Assembly: GCA_015068175.1 (NCBI GenBank)
Contig: SVLA01000100.1
Coordinates: 1-7,670, forward strand
Reading direction: 5' to 3'
DNA length: 7,670 bases
Source of the DNA: Oscillospiraceae bacterium
GTDB lineage: Bacteria; Bacillota_A; Clostridia; Oscillospirales; Oscillospiraceae
Shown here: piece by piece, positions 1-6,912 of the stretch
How positions within the stretch are numbered: position 1 is the stretch's first letter
Layout of the letters: each line of letters begins with the position of its first letter
Notes under the pieces: model-generated
The model's input: the letters and a program-made list of their open reading frames with translations, nothing else
What the model was told of the DNA's origin: nothing
Database searches by the model: none
Position numbers and translations under genes: made by a program

Positions 1-3000
1 GGTCCGTCAAGGAGTTGGGCCAGAACGCCATCGCCATCACGGACCATGGTGTTATGTACGGATGTATCGACTTTTACAAGGCGGCCAAGGCAGCCGGTGT
101 GAAACCCATCATCGGCTGCGAGGTGTATGTTGCGCGGCGGCGGATGGAGGACCGCGTCCACGGCATCGACAATGATCCCTATCATCTGGTGCTGCTGTGT
201 GAAAACCGAAAGGGTTATGAAAATCTGTGTCTGCTGGTCAGCGAGGCGTTTACCAACGGTTTTTACGGCAAGCCCCGTGTGGACCTGGAACTGCTGGAGC
301 GGTACCATGAGGGGCTCATCGCCACATCCGCCTGCCTGGCCGGCGCGGTGCCTCAGTACCTGATGAATGAGGAATATGATGCTGCCAAGGCTTATGCCCT
401 GCGGCTGGCGGAGATCTTCGGGCCTGAGCGGTTCTATCTGGAACTGCAGGATCATGGGATCCAGGAGCAGCGGGTGGTGAACCAGGGCATCATGCGCCTT
501 TCCCGGGAGACAGGTTTGCCCCTGGTGGTCAGCAACGACGCTCACTATCTGCGGAAAGAGGATGCCCAGATGCAGGATGTGCTGCTGTGCATCCAGACCG
601 GCCGCACCGTGGACGAAGAAAACCGAATGAAATTTGAGACCGATGAATTCTACCTCAAGAGTGAGGAAGAATTGCGGTCGCTGTTCCCCAATTGCCCGGA
701 GGCATTTGAAAACACGGTGAAGATCGCTGAGATGTGCAACCTGGAATTTACATTTCACGAGTATCATCTGCCTTCTTTCCCGGTGCCGGAGGGCTATACC
801 AACGAAGAATATTTCCGGGAAGTCTGCTACAAGGGCTTCCGGGAGCGTTACTCTGCGCCGGCCCAGGAATATGTGGACCGGATGGAGTATGAGCTGGGCG
901 TCATCACCCGGATGGGGTATGTGAATTACTACCTCATCGTATGGGATTTTATCCGCTACGCCAAGGAGCAGGGGATCCCGGTGGGTCCCGGTCGTGGTTC
1001 CGGCGCGGCGTCTATCGTGGCCTACTGCATGCACATCACAGAAGTGGATCCCATGAAGTACAGCCTCATTTTTGAGCGCTTTTTGAACCCGGAGCGGGTC
1101 AGTATGCCCGATTTTGATACGGATTTCTGTCAGGAACGGCGTGGCGAGGTCATTGATTATGTTGTCCGCAAGTACGGACACGATCGGGTCGCCCAGATCG
1201 CCACCTTCGGTACCATGGCGGCCCGGGGCGCCATCCGGGACGTGGGCCGCGCTCTGAATTTCTCCTATGCAGAGACCGATGTGGTGGCCAAACTGGTGCC
1301 CACCACCCTGCATATCACCCTGAACGAGGCATTGCACGTCAGCCCCAAGCTGAAAGAAATGTATGACAACGATGAGCGCACAAAACAGCTCATCGATATG
1401 GCCATGAAGCTGGAGGGTATGCCCCGCAATACCTCCACCCACGCCGCCGGCGTGGTCATCACCGCGGAGCCGGTCTGCACCTATGTGCCCCTGAGCCGCA
1501 ATGACGACACCATCGTGACCCAGTACACCATGACCACCATCGAAGAATTGGGACTGCTCAAAATGGACTTCCTGGGACTTCGGAACCTGACGGTGATCAA
1601 GGATGCGGAAATGCAGATCCAGGCTCTGGAGCCGGATTTCTCCATGGACAATATTCCTGACGATGATGCGGCCACCTTCAAAATGCTGACCGAAGGCAAG
1701 ACTCAGGGCGTGTTCCAGTTGGAATCCGCGGGCATGACCGGCGTTTGCGTCAACATGAAGGCCGGTTCCATCGAAGACATTACGGCCATCGTGGCCTTGT
1801 ATCGGCCGGGCCCCATGGATTCCATTCCCCGGTTTATCGCCAACAAGCTGGACCCCCGGAAGATCACCTATAAGACCCCGCTACTGGAGCCGATCCTGAA
1901 GGTCACCTACGGCTGTATCGTCTACCAGGAACAGGTGATCAACATTTTCCAGACCCTGGGCGGTTATACCATGGGTCAGGCGGACAATATCCGCCGGGCC
2001 ATTTCCAAAAAGAAGATGAAGGTCATCGAAGAGGCCCGGAAGGACTTTGTTTATGGTGATCCGGCCCAGGGCATCGTGGGCGCCATCGCCAACGGCGTCA
2101 GCGAATCGGCGGCTCAGAGCATCTACGACGAGATCGTGGAATTTGCAAACTACGCATTTAATAAGGCGCATGCGGTCTGTTATGCCGTGGTTTCCTATCA
2201 AACGGCCTATCTGAAGTGCCATTATCCCCGGCAGTACATGGCGGCCCTCATGACCTCCGTCCTGGATTCCGCGGCGAAGGTGGGCGGGTATATTGCCGAG
2301 TGCAAGGAAATGGGGATCCCGGTGCTGCCACCGGATATTAACCATTCCGACGACCACTTTACCGTTGAGGGCAATGCCATCCGATTTGGTCTTGGCGCAG
2401 TGAAAAATGTGGGCCGGGGCCTTATCCGCAGTATGGTGGCCAAACGGAACGAAGGCGGTCCTTTCAAGTCCCTGGAAGATTTTCTCCAGCGGATGGGGGA
2501 GGGCGAGCTGAACAAGCGGGCCGTGGAAAACTTCATCAAGTGCGGCGCCATGGACTGCTTCGGCTACCATCGCAGCGAACTGCTGGCGGTATACGATTCC
2601 ATGATGGACAGCGTTTCTTCTTCCAGAAGGAAAAATCTGGAAGGGCAGATGGGGCTGTTTGCCATGCTGGAGGATGATGACAAGGCCGCGGCCATCCCCA
2701 TCCCCAAGCTCAATGAGCTGCCCCGTGCGGATCTGATGGCCATGGAGAAGGAGACCACCGGTATTTACATTTCCGGCCATCCCATGGATGACTACCGGCA
2801 GTATCTGAGAGGGACCCGGGTGGTGCCCATCGGTGCGCTCATGGATGAAGAAAGCACCTATCAGGATGATTCCATCGTGTCGGTGGCCGGCATTGTTCAG
2901 GCGGTGAAGATGAAGACCACCAGGAACAATTCCATGATGGCTTATGTGACCGTGGAGGATGATACGGCGGCCATTGAAATGCTGGCCTTCTCCAATGTGC

Positions 3001-3380
3001 TGAATCAGTTCGGCGGTTACCTGCGTGAGAACAGTCCTGTGGTGGTGACAGGCCGGCTGTCCATCCGGGATGAAAAAGAACCGCAGATCGTCATCAACCG
3101 GGCCCGGCCCATTTCCGATTTTGAGGATCGGGCCGAGCCGGAACAGCCGGAGCAGCCCAGGGTCCTCAGCGGCAGTACGCTGTATCTGCAGATCCCGACG
3201 GAAACGGATCCTCTGTGCCGGAAGGTCAAGGCCATCCTCAACATGTTCCCCGGCAACGGGAAAGTGGTGGTCTTTTTTGCGGATACCCGCCAGCGGCGGG
3301 CCACCCAGGCATCCTTCGACAGCCGCATGCTGACCGAGCTGAAAAATGTATTGGGCCACGGGAATGTTGTGCTGAAATAG
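1..3380 (+). CDS. dnaE: DNA polymerase III subunit alpha (5'-truncated by window edge)
   Basis: Catalytic subunit of the replicative DNA polymerase III (C family), which adds dNTPs to primer 3' ends at the fork. The frame is open from base 3 (SVKEL, then GQNAIAITDHG), so the true start is off the left edge; about 30-35 residues are missing by comparison with E. coli DnaE. The TTG at 15 is internal. Numbering residues from that codon: a PHP domain (about 1-260) with DHG at 10-12 and candidate metal ligands E36, H57, C107, E143, D175 and H177; the polymerase core with GPGRGSG near 324; the catalytic Asp pair D368 and D370 in PDFDTDF; the third catalytic Asp D518 in KMDFLGL; THAAGV near 475; YRPGP at 596-600; FNKAHA at 715-720. 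A helix-hairpin-helix segment (ELNKRAVENFIKCGAMD) follows. Next come a beta-clamp motif QMGLF at 878-882, an OB fold at about 954-1030 and a C-terminal domain ending in NVVLK. Total length (about 1155-1160 aa) is normal for DnaE, not PolC. No frameshift is seen. Confidence 0.98.
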   Translation, partial: SVKELGQNAIAITDHGVMYGCIDFYKAAKAAGVKPIIGCEVYVARRRMEDRVHGIDNDPYHLVLLCENRKGYENLCLLVSEAFTNGFYGKPRVDLELLERYHEGLIATSACLAGAVPQYLMNEEYDAAKAYALRLAEIFGPERFYLELQDHGIQEQRVVNQGIMRLSRETGLPLVVSNDAHYLRKEDAQMQDVLLCIQTGRTVDEENRMKFETDEFYLKSEEELRSLFPNCPEAFENTVKIAEMCNLEFTFHEYHLPSFPVPEGYTNEEYFREVCYKGFRERYSAPAQEYVDRMEYELGVITRMGYVNYYLIVWDFIRYAKEQGIPVGPGRGSGAASIVAYCMHITEVDPMKYSLIFERFLNPERVSMPDFDTDFCQERRGEVIDYVVRKYGHDRVAQIATFGTMAARGAIRDVGRALNFSYAETDVVAKLVPTTLHITLNEALHVSPKLKEMYDNDERTKQLIDMAMKLEGMPRNTSTHAAGVVITAEPVCTYVPLSRNDDTIVTQYTMTTIEELGLLKMDFLGLRNLTVIKDAEMQIQALEPDFSMDNIPDDDAATFKMLTEGKTQGVFQLESAGMTGVCVNMKAGSIEDITAIVALYRPGPMDSIPRFIANKLDPRKITYKTPLLEPILKVTYGCIVYQEQVINIFQTLGGYTMGQADNIRRAISKKKMKVIEEARKDFVYGDPAQGIVGAIANGVSESAAQSIYDEIVEFANYAFNKAHAVCYAVVSYQTAYLKCHYPRQYMAALMTSVLDSAAKVGGYIAECKEMGIPVLPPDINHSDDHFTVEGNAIRFGLGAVKNVGRGLIRSMVAKRNEGGPFKSLEDFLQRMGEGELNKRAVENFIKCGAMDCFGYHRSELLAVYDSMMDSVSSSRRKNLEGQMGLFAMLEDDDKAAAIPIPKLNELPRADLMAMEKETTGIYISGHPMDDYRQYLRGTRVVPIGALMDEESTYQDDSIVSVAGIVQAVKMKTTRNNSMMAYVTVEDDTAAIEMLAFSNVLNQFGGYLRENSPVVVTGRLSIRDEKEPQIVINRARPISDFEDRAEPEQPEQPRVLSGSTLYLQIPTETDPLCRKVKAILNMFPGNGKVVVFFADTRQRRATQASFDSRMLTELKNVLGHGNVVLK
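2646..2660 (+). other. Beta sliding-clamp binding motif within DnaE
   Basis: These five codons encode QMGLF, followed by AML. They lie between the helix-hairpin-helix region and the OB fold, where the internal clamp-binding peptide of bacterial DnaE proteins sits. The sequence fits the QxxLF-type clamp-binding consensus. Its function here is inferred from family knowledge. Confidence 0.75.
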
Positions 3381-3401
3381 CTTCCTTTTTGATCCGATGT
3401 G

Positions 3402-3410
3402 TGCTATAAT
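3402..3410 (+). promoter_or_regulatory. Extended -10 sigma-A-type promoter for the lipoprotein/two-component operon
   Basis: The sequence TGCTATAAT contains a perfect TATAAT (3405-3410) preceded by the TGn extension. At 17 bp spacing the -35 position (3382-3387) reads TTCCTT, a poor match to TTGACA, as is often tolerated by extended -10 promoters. Transcription would start near 3416-3418, giving a leader of about 25 nt before the ATG at 3443. It lies just downstream of the dnaE stop and in front of a well-formed ribosome binding site, so its position fits. No operator repeat is obvious beside it. Confidence 0.72.
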
Positions 3411-3424
3411 ATCTTATTGAACTG

Positions 3425-3433
3425 AAAGGAGGG
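3425..3433 (+). promoter_or_regulatory. Strong ribosome binding site for the lipoprotein gene
   Basis: AAAGGAGGG is a near-perfect match to the anti-Shine-Dalgarno sequence and lies 9 nt before the ATG at 3443. It fixes that ATG as the start, in agreement with the signal peptide that follows immediately. Confidence 0.85.
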
Positions 3434-3442
3434 AACGTCCTG

Positions 3443-4759
3443 ATGAAAAAATGGAATATGGTCCTGCTGGTCGTCCTGGCCGTTCTGCTCCTGAGCGGCT
3501 GCAGTATCGGCGGCGTGACGGATCTGTACTGTCTGCCCATGCGGTCAGAGGAGTACAACAATCTCCAGAGCGTGATGAATTCTGCCATGGCTGGTCTGGA
3601 ATACAGCGCGCCTCTTCGGGGCGATAACCGTCAGACTGTTCAGCAGGCGGACCTGAACGGCGATGGGGAAGCGGAGTACCTTGTTTTTGCAAAAGGCAAT
3701 GCGGACAAGCCTCTGCAGATCCTGGTCTTTTCCGGCGACAGCGCGGAATATACCCTGATGGATGTGATCGAATGCGCCGGTTCTGCCTTTGATCGGGTGG
3801 AATACGTCCGGGTGGACTACAAACCGGGCTATGAATTGGTGGTAGGCTGTCAGGTCAGCGACCAGGTGGTCCGTTCGGCCTCTGTCTATGCCATGAACGG
3901 CGAACAGATGGAGCAGCTTTTGACCACCAGCTATTCCGAGATCCTTTCCACGGATCTGGACCGCAACGGCAGGAAGGAGATCATGGTCCTGCGGCCCGGA
4001 ACGGACACCAACGGCATGGCCGTTCTTTACAGCATGGAAGGATCCAGCATGGTCCGCTCTCAGGAAGTGACCATGTCGGAGCCGGTGGACAACATCATGC
4101 GCATGATGCAGGGGAAATTGCAGGACGGCGGTCCGGCGGTCTATGTGGCCAGCGCCGTTACGGGCAGCAACGGTATTCTGACCGACGTGTTTACCCTGAT
4201 CGACGGTCAGTTTTCCAATGTTTCTTTGTCCCTGGAGTCTGGCACCAGCGTCCAGACCCTGCGTAATTACTATGTTTATGCCGACGATGTGGATGATGAC
4301 GGCGTGCTGGAGCTGCCCAGCCTCATCACCATGGACACCATCGGCAATACGACGGCCGCCACGGAACAGTACATCATCCGCTGGTATTCCTTAAACTCTG
4401 ACGGCACGGAGGTTACCAAGAAGCATACCTATCACAATTTCGTGGGCGGTTGGTATCTGGACCTCAGCGGCCAATATATTGAGCGCATGACCGTCCAGCA
4501 AAAGGGCAGCAGCTATGAATTCAGCCTTTGGAACGAAGACCGGACGGAAGCGGTGAAACTGATGACGGTCTACGTCCTGACCGGACAGAAGCGTGAAGAA
4601 CAGGCCGTTGCAGAGAACCGGTTCGTATTGCTTCGTGGGGAGTCCACCATCTATGCGGCATCCCTGGAGGTATCTTCGGCGGAATACTCCATGACAAAAG
4701 AATTGCTGATCGCAAGTTTCCATCTGATCTTTGAAGATTGGATCACCGGCGAGATCTGA
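3443..4759 (+). CDS. Secreted lipoprotein with VCBS/FG-GAP-like repeats, possible beta-propeller; unknown function
   Basis: A 438-residue protein with a type II signal peptide: MKKW, a hydrophobic stretch at about 6-17, then the lipobox LSGC with the acylated Cys at residue 20. It is expected to be anchored to the outer face of the cytoplasmic membrane. The mature part carries a recurring motif of an acidic turn followed by a hydrophobic strand: DLNGDGEAEYLVF (D70, N72, D74, E78), DLDRNGRKEIMVL (D171, D173, N175, E179) and DVDDDGVLELPSL (D282, D284, D286, E290). Degenerate copies sit at about 125 (DYKPGYELVVG) and 226 (LQDGGPAVYVA). Such D-x-[DN]-x-[DN]-G-x-x-E loops often bind calcium in VCBS/FG-GAP and integrin-type propellers. 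I see no catalytic motif. The response-regulator gene begins 17 nt downstream, so a role in signal input to that two-component system is plausible but inferred. A general surface-binding or envelope role is the alternative. No gene name is assigned. Confidence 0.9.
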   Translation: MKKWNMVLLVVLAVLLLSGCSIGGVTDLYCLPMRSEEYNNLQSVMNSAMAGLEYSAPLRGDNRQTVQQADLNGDGEAEYLVFAKGNADKPLQILVFSGDSAEYTLMDVIECAGSAFDRVEYVRVDYKPGYELVVGCQVSDQVVRSASVYAMNGEQMEQLLTTSYSEILSTDLDRNGRKEIMVLRPGTDTNGMAVLYSMEGSSMVRSQEVTMSEPVDNIMRMMQGKLQDGGPAVYVASAVTGSNGILTDVFTLIDGQFSNVSLSLESGTSVQTLRNYYVYADDVDDDGVLELPSLITMDTIGNTTAATEQYIIRWYSLNSDGTEVTKKHTYHNFVGGWYLDLSGQYIERMTVQQKGSSYEFSLWNEDRTEAVKLMTVYVLTGQKREEQAVAENRFVLLRGESTIYAASLEVSSAEYSMTKELLIASFHLIFEDWITGEI

Positions 4760-4762
4760 TAT

Positions 4763-4770
4763 AAAAGAGG
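4763..4770 (+). promoter_or_regulatory. Ribosome binding site for the response regulator
   Basis: AAAAGAGG lies 6 nt before the ATG at 4777, within the 17-nt gap after the lipoprotein stop. It supports this start and translation from a shared transcript. No separate promoter is visible in the gap. Confidence 0.65.
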
Positions 4771-4776
4771 TAGCAT

Positions 4777-5463
4777 ATGAAAAAAGTATTGATCCTGGAA
4801 GATGAAGAGAATATCCGCAGTTTTGTGGTGATCAACCTGAAGCGGGCCGGTTATGACGTTGTGGAGGCCGGCACGGGCCATGATGCCCTGCAGATGCTCC
4901 AGCAGTATCCCGACATTGGCGTTGCGATCCTGGACATCATGCTGCCGGATATGGACGGATTTGAGGTTTGCCGGCGGATCCGGGCAGGCAACAAGAAGAT
5001 GGGCGTCATTATGCTCACTGCCCGTACCCAGGAAATGGATAAGGTCACGGGCCTGATGACCGGCGCCGATGACTATGTAACCAAACCCTTCTCCCCGGCA
5101 GAGCTGACGGCCCGGATCGACGCGCTGTTCCGCCGTGTGGGCGGCGAGAGCGCCGTACCTGCGGAGCTGATCAGCCAGGGGCCCTTTGTTCTGAACACCC
5201 GGAACCGCACTCTGGAAAAGAACGGCCAGAAGGTACGTCTGACCCAGGTGGAATATGCCATAATGAAGCTGTTTATGCAGAATTCCGGCAGACCGCTGTC
5301 CCGGGAGGACATTCTTTCCGCCGTTTGGGGCAGGGAATATGAGGGAGAACTGAAGATCGTGGACGTGAATATCCGCCGTCTGCGGATCAAAATCGAGGAC
5401 GATGCCACCAAGCCCACATACCTGACCACGGTGTGGGGTTACGGCTACAAGTGGGGACTGTAA
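4777..5463 (+). CDS. OmpR/PhoB-family response regulator
   Basis: DNA-binding transcription factor of a two-component system, 228 residues, the usual length for the family. The receiver domain (about 3-115) has the acidic pocket E8/D9, the phosphoacceptor D53 in AILDIMLPDMDG, the switch threonine T81 in MLTAR and the conserved K103 in the VTKPF motif. The C-terminal winged helix (about 128-226) has the family signatures LTQVEYAIMKLF, the recognition-helix region VDVNIRRLRIKIE and the ending TVWGYGYKWGL. All residues needed for phosphorylation are present, so it should be functional. Its partner is almost certainly the histidine kinase starting 26 nt downstream. It resembles the WalR/PhoP group, but sequence alone does not fix orthology, so no symbol is given. 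Targets are unknown; autoregulation of the promoter near 3402 is possible but no direct-repeat operator is evident. Confidence 0.97.
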   Translation: MKKVLILEDEENIRSFVVINLKRAGYDVVEAGTGHDALQMLQQYPDIGVAILDIMLPDMDGFEVCRRIRAGNKKMGVIMLTARTQEMDKVTGLMTGADDYVTKPFSPAELTARIDALFRRVGGESAVPAELISQGPFVLNTRNRTLEKNGQKVRLTQVEYAIMKLFMQNSGRPLSREDILSAVWGREYEGELKIVDVNIRRLRIKIEDDATKPTYLTTVWGYGYKWGL

Positions 5464-5475
5464 TTTTACTTTAAC

Positions 5476-5483
5476 AAAAGGAG
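5476..5483 (+). promoter_or_regulatory. Ribosome binding site for the histidine kinase
   Basis: AAAAGGAG ends 6 nt before the ATG at 5490, inside the 26-nt gap after the regulator stop. It selects this ATG over the later in-frame ATG at 5499. Confidence 0.75.
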
Positions 5484-5489
5484 CGGCGT

Positions 5490-6899
5490 ATGAAGAAAAT
5501 GGGCGGCCTGCGCAGGCGGTGGATCATGAATACCGTAGGCGTAGACTGCATTTTGGGCCTGATCTGCGTTCTGGCGGTGACCATGGTCTTCGCGGCGTAT
5601 TATTATTCCGCCGCAGAGGCGGACCTGCACAGCCGCGCGGACAACATCGTGGATTTCTTCGCCAATTCCACCAGCCAGAACTACAAAGAGTTCTACCAGG
5701 CCTGCATCAATTATGCCAACACCTTTGAGGACAAGAACGTCCTGGAACTCCAGTTTATCAGCCAGAGCGGCGATATTGTGGCCACTTCCCATGGCGATTG
5801 GGCCATGGATCCTCCGGCTACGCCGGAGATCATGGAGGCCATTTCCACCCTGGAGATCAAGCCTTACCGCGGCAAGGATCCCTCCACCGGAGAGCGAATT
5901 ATTGCCGTTTCCAGCCCCATGGTCTACAAAAACGGCGAAGTGATCGGCGTTTTGCGCTTTGTGACCTCCACTCGGCTCATTGACCGGCAGATCATGATGG
6001 TTGCCGGCTGGGCCATGCTGGCGCTGGCCACCATCGCCATGGTAGTGCTGTTCAGCAGCAACTATTACATCAAATCCATCCTGGTGCCGGTGGACGAGAT
6101 CATTGAAAAAGCCAAGCGCATCGCCGGCGGCACCTACGGCATACAGATCAGCAGTCCCTACGACGATGAGATCGGTGAACTGGCCGATACCATCAATGAT
6201 CTGTCCATGCAGTTGAATCAGAATGAAAAGATGCAGAGAGAGTTCATTTCCTCCTTGTCCCATGAATTGCGGACGCCCCTGACCTCCATTACCGGCTGGA
6301 GCGAAACCCTGCTGGCGGACGAGAGCCTGGATGCGGATACCCGCCGGGGGATGAGCATCATCTACAAAGAAGGCAAACGGCTGACGGAAATGGTGGTGGA
6401 ACTGCTGGATTTCAACCGGATGCAGGACGGCCGTGCCACCCTGAATATCGAACTGGCGGATATCCGGGGAGAATTTGAGGATACAGTGTATATGTACAGC
6501 AGCCGGCTGACCCAGGAGAATATCCATTTGCACTACTATGATAATGACGAAGACATTCCTGAGATCCCCTGTGACCTAAAGCGGCTGCGGCAGGTATTTC
6601 TGAATATATTGGACAATGCCGCCAAGCATGGCGGCGAAGGAGGGAAGATCGATGCCTCCATCCATCTGGAGGACCCGGATGTGGTGATCCGGATCCGGGA
6701 CTATGGCCCCGGTATTCCGGAGGACGAGATCCCCCTGGTAAAACGTAAATTCTATAAGGGCAGTTCCAAGGCCAGAGGCACCGGCATCGGTCTGGCGGTC
6801 TGTGATGAGATCGTACAGCTCCACAACGGTGAATTGACCCTGGAAAATGCCGAAGGCGGCGGCACCCTGGTGACCATCCGTCTGCCAATTTCTCAATAA
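5490..6899 (+). CDS. Membrane sensor histidine kinase (HAMP-HisKA-HATPase_c)
   Basis: A 469-residue sensor kinase that autophosphorylates and passes phosphate to the regulator encoded just upstream. Order of parts: a basic N-terminus (KK, RRR), a first membrane helix at about 14-36, an extracytoplasmic segment at about 37-166, a second helix at about 168-190, HAMP at about 191-245, HisKA with phosphoacceptor H258 in LSHELRTPL, then HATPase_c with the N box (LNILDNAAKH, N376), the G1 box DYGPGIP (D404, G406, G408) and the G2 box GTGIGLAV (G430, G432, G434). The external part contains LELQFISQSGDIVATS and, later, SSPMVYKNGEVIGVLRF, a pattern typical of a single Cache/PAS-like sensor fold; this is inferred. 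No cytoplasmic PAS domain is evident between HAMP and HisKA, unlike WalK. All catalytic residues are intact. The ligand is unknown; the upstream lipoprotein is a candidate partner. Confidence 0.97.
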   Translation: MKKMGGLRRRWIMNTVGVDCILGLICVLAVTMVFAAYYYSAAEADLHSRADNIVDFFANSTSQNYKEFYQACINYANTFEDKNVLELQFISQSGDIVATSHGDWAMDPPATPEIMEAISTLEIKPYRGKDPSTGERIIAVSSPMVYKNGEVIGVLRFVTSTRLIDRQIMMVAGWAMLALATIAMVVLFSSNYYIKSILVPVDEIIEKAKRIAGGTYGIQISSPYDDEIGELADTINDLSMQLNQNEKMQREFISSLSHELRTPLTSITGWSETLLADESLDADTRRGMSIIYKEGKRLTEMVVELLDFNRMQDGRATLNIELADIRGEFEDTVYMYSSRLTQENIHLHYYDNDEDIPEIPCDLKRLRQVFLNILDNAAKHGGEGGKIDASIHLEDPDVVIRIRDYGPGIPEDEIPLVKRKFYKGSSKARGTGIGLAVCDEIVQLHNGELTLENAEGGGTLVTIRLPISQ

Positions 6900-6906
6900 G
6901 GAAGGA
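6899..6906 (+). promoter_or_regulatory. Ribosome binding site for the DUF1385 gene
   Basis: AGGAAGGA begins at the last base of the histidine-kinase stop codon (TAA, 6897-6899) and ends 6 nt before the ATG at 6913. The tight spacing implies co-transcription and possibly translational coupling with the kinase gene. Confidence 0.7.
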
Positions 6907-6912
6907 ATCCCC

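Noticed and set aside
15..17. TTG with GGAG just upstream as a possible dnaE start
   Set aside because: The frame is open back to the window edge and encodes family-conserved residues before it. The GGAG abuts the TTG with no spacer, and starting here would remove the first part of the PHP domain.
1881..3359. Long open frame of 492 codons on the minus strand inside dnaE
   Set aside because: It is fully antisense to a clearly conserved dnaE, its translation is His/Gly/Arg-rich with no recognisable domain, and no promoter or ribosome binding site supports it. It is a by-product of GC-biased third codon positions.
3381..3400. Possible rho-independent terminator after dnaE (T-run in CTTCCTTTTT)
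   Set aside because: No GC-rich hairpin precedes the T-run; the bases before it are the end of the dnaE coding sequence with no inverted repeat I can find.
3650..3690. Dockerin-like first repeat of the lipoprotein, suggesting a cellulosome component
   Set aside because: A dockerin has two adjacent EF-like loops about 20-30 residues apart; here the acidic motifs are about 50 or 110 residues apart and embedded in beta-strand patterns.
5461..5489. Possible promoter or terminator between the regulator and kinase genes
   Set aside because: The 26-nt AT-rich gap holds only a ribosome binding site; there is no -10/-35 pair and no hairpin.
5466..6533. 355-codon minus-strand open frame opposite the histidine kinase
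   Set aside because: It is antisense to a kinase with all its motifs intact, and its translation is low-complexity His/Gly/Gln-rich, typical of a codon-bias shadow.
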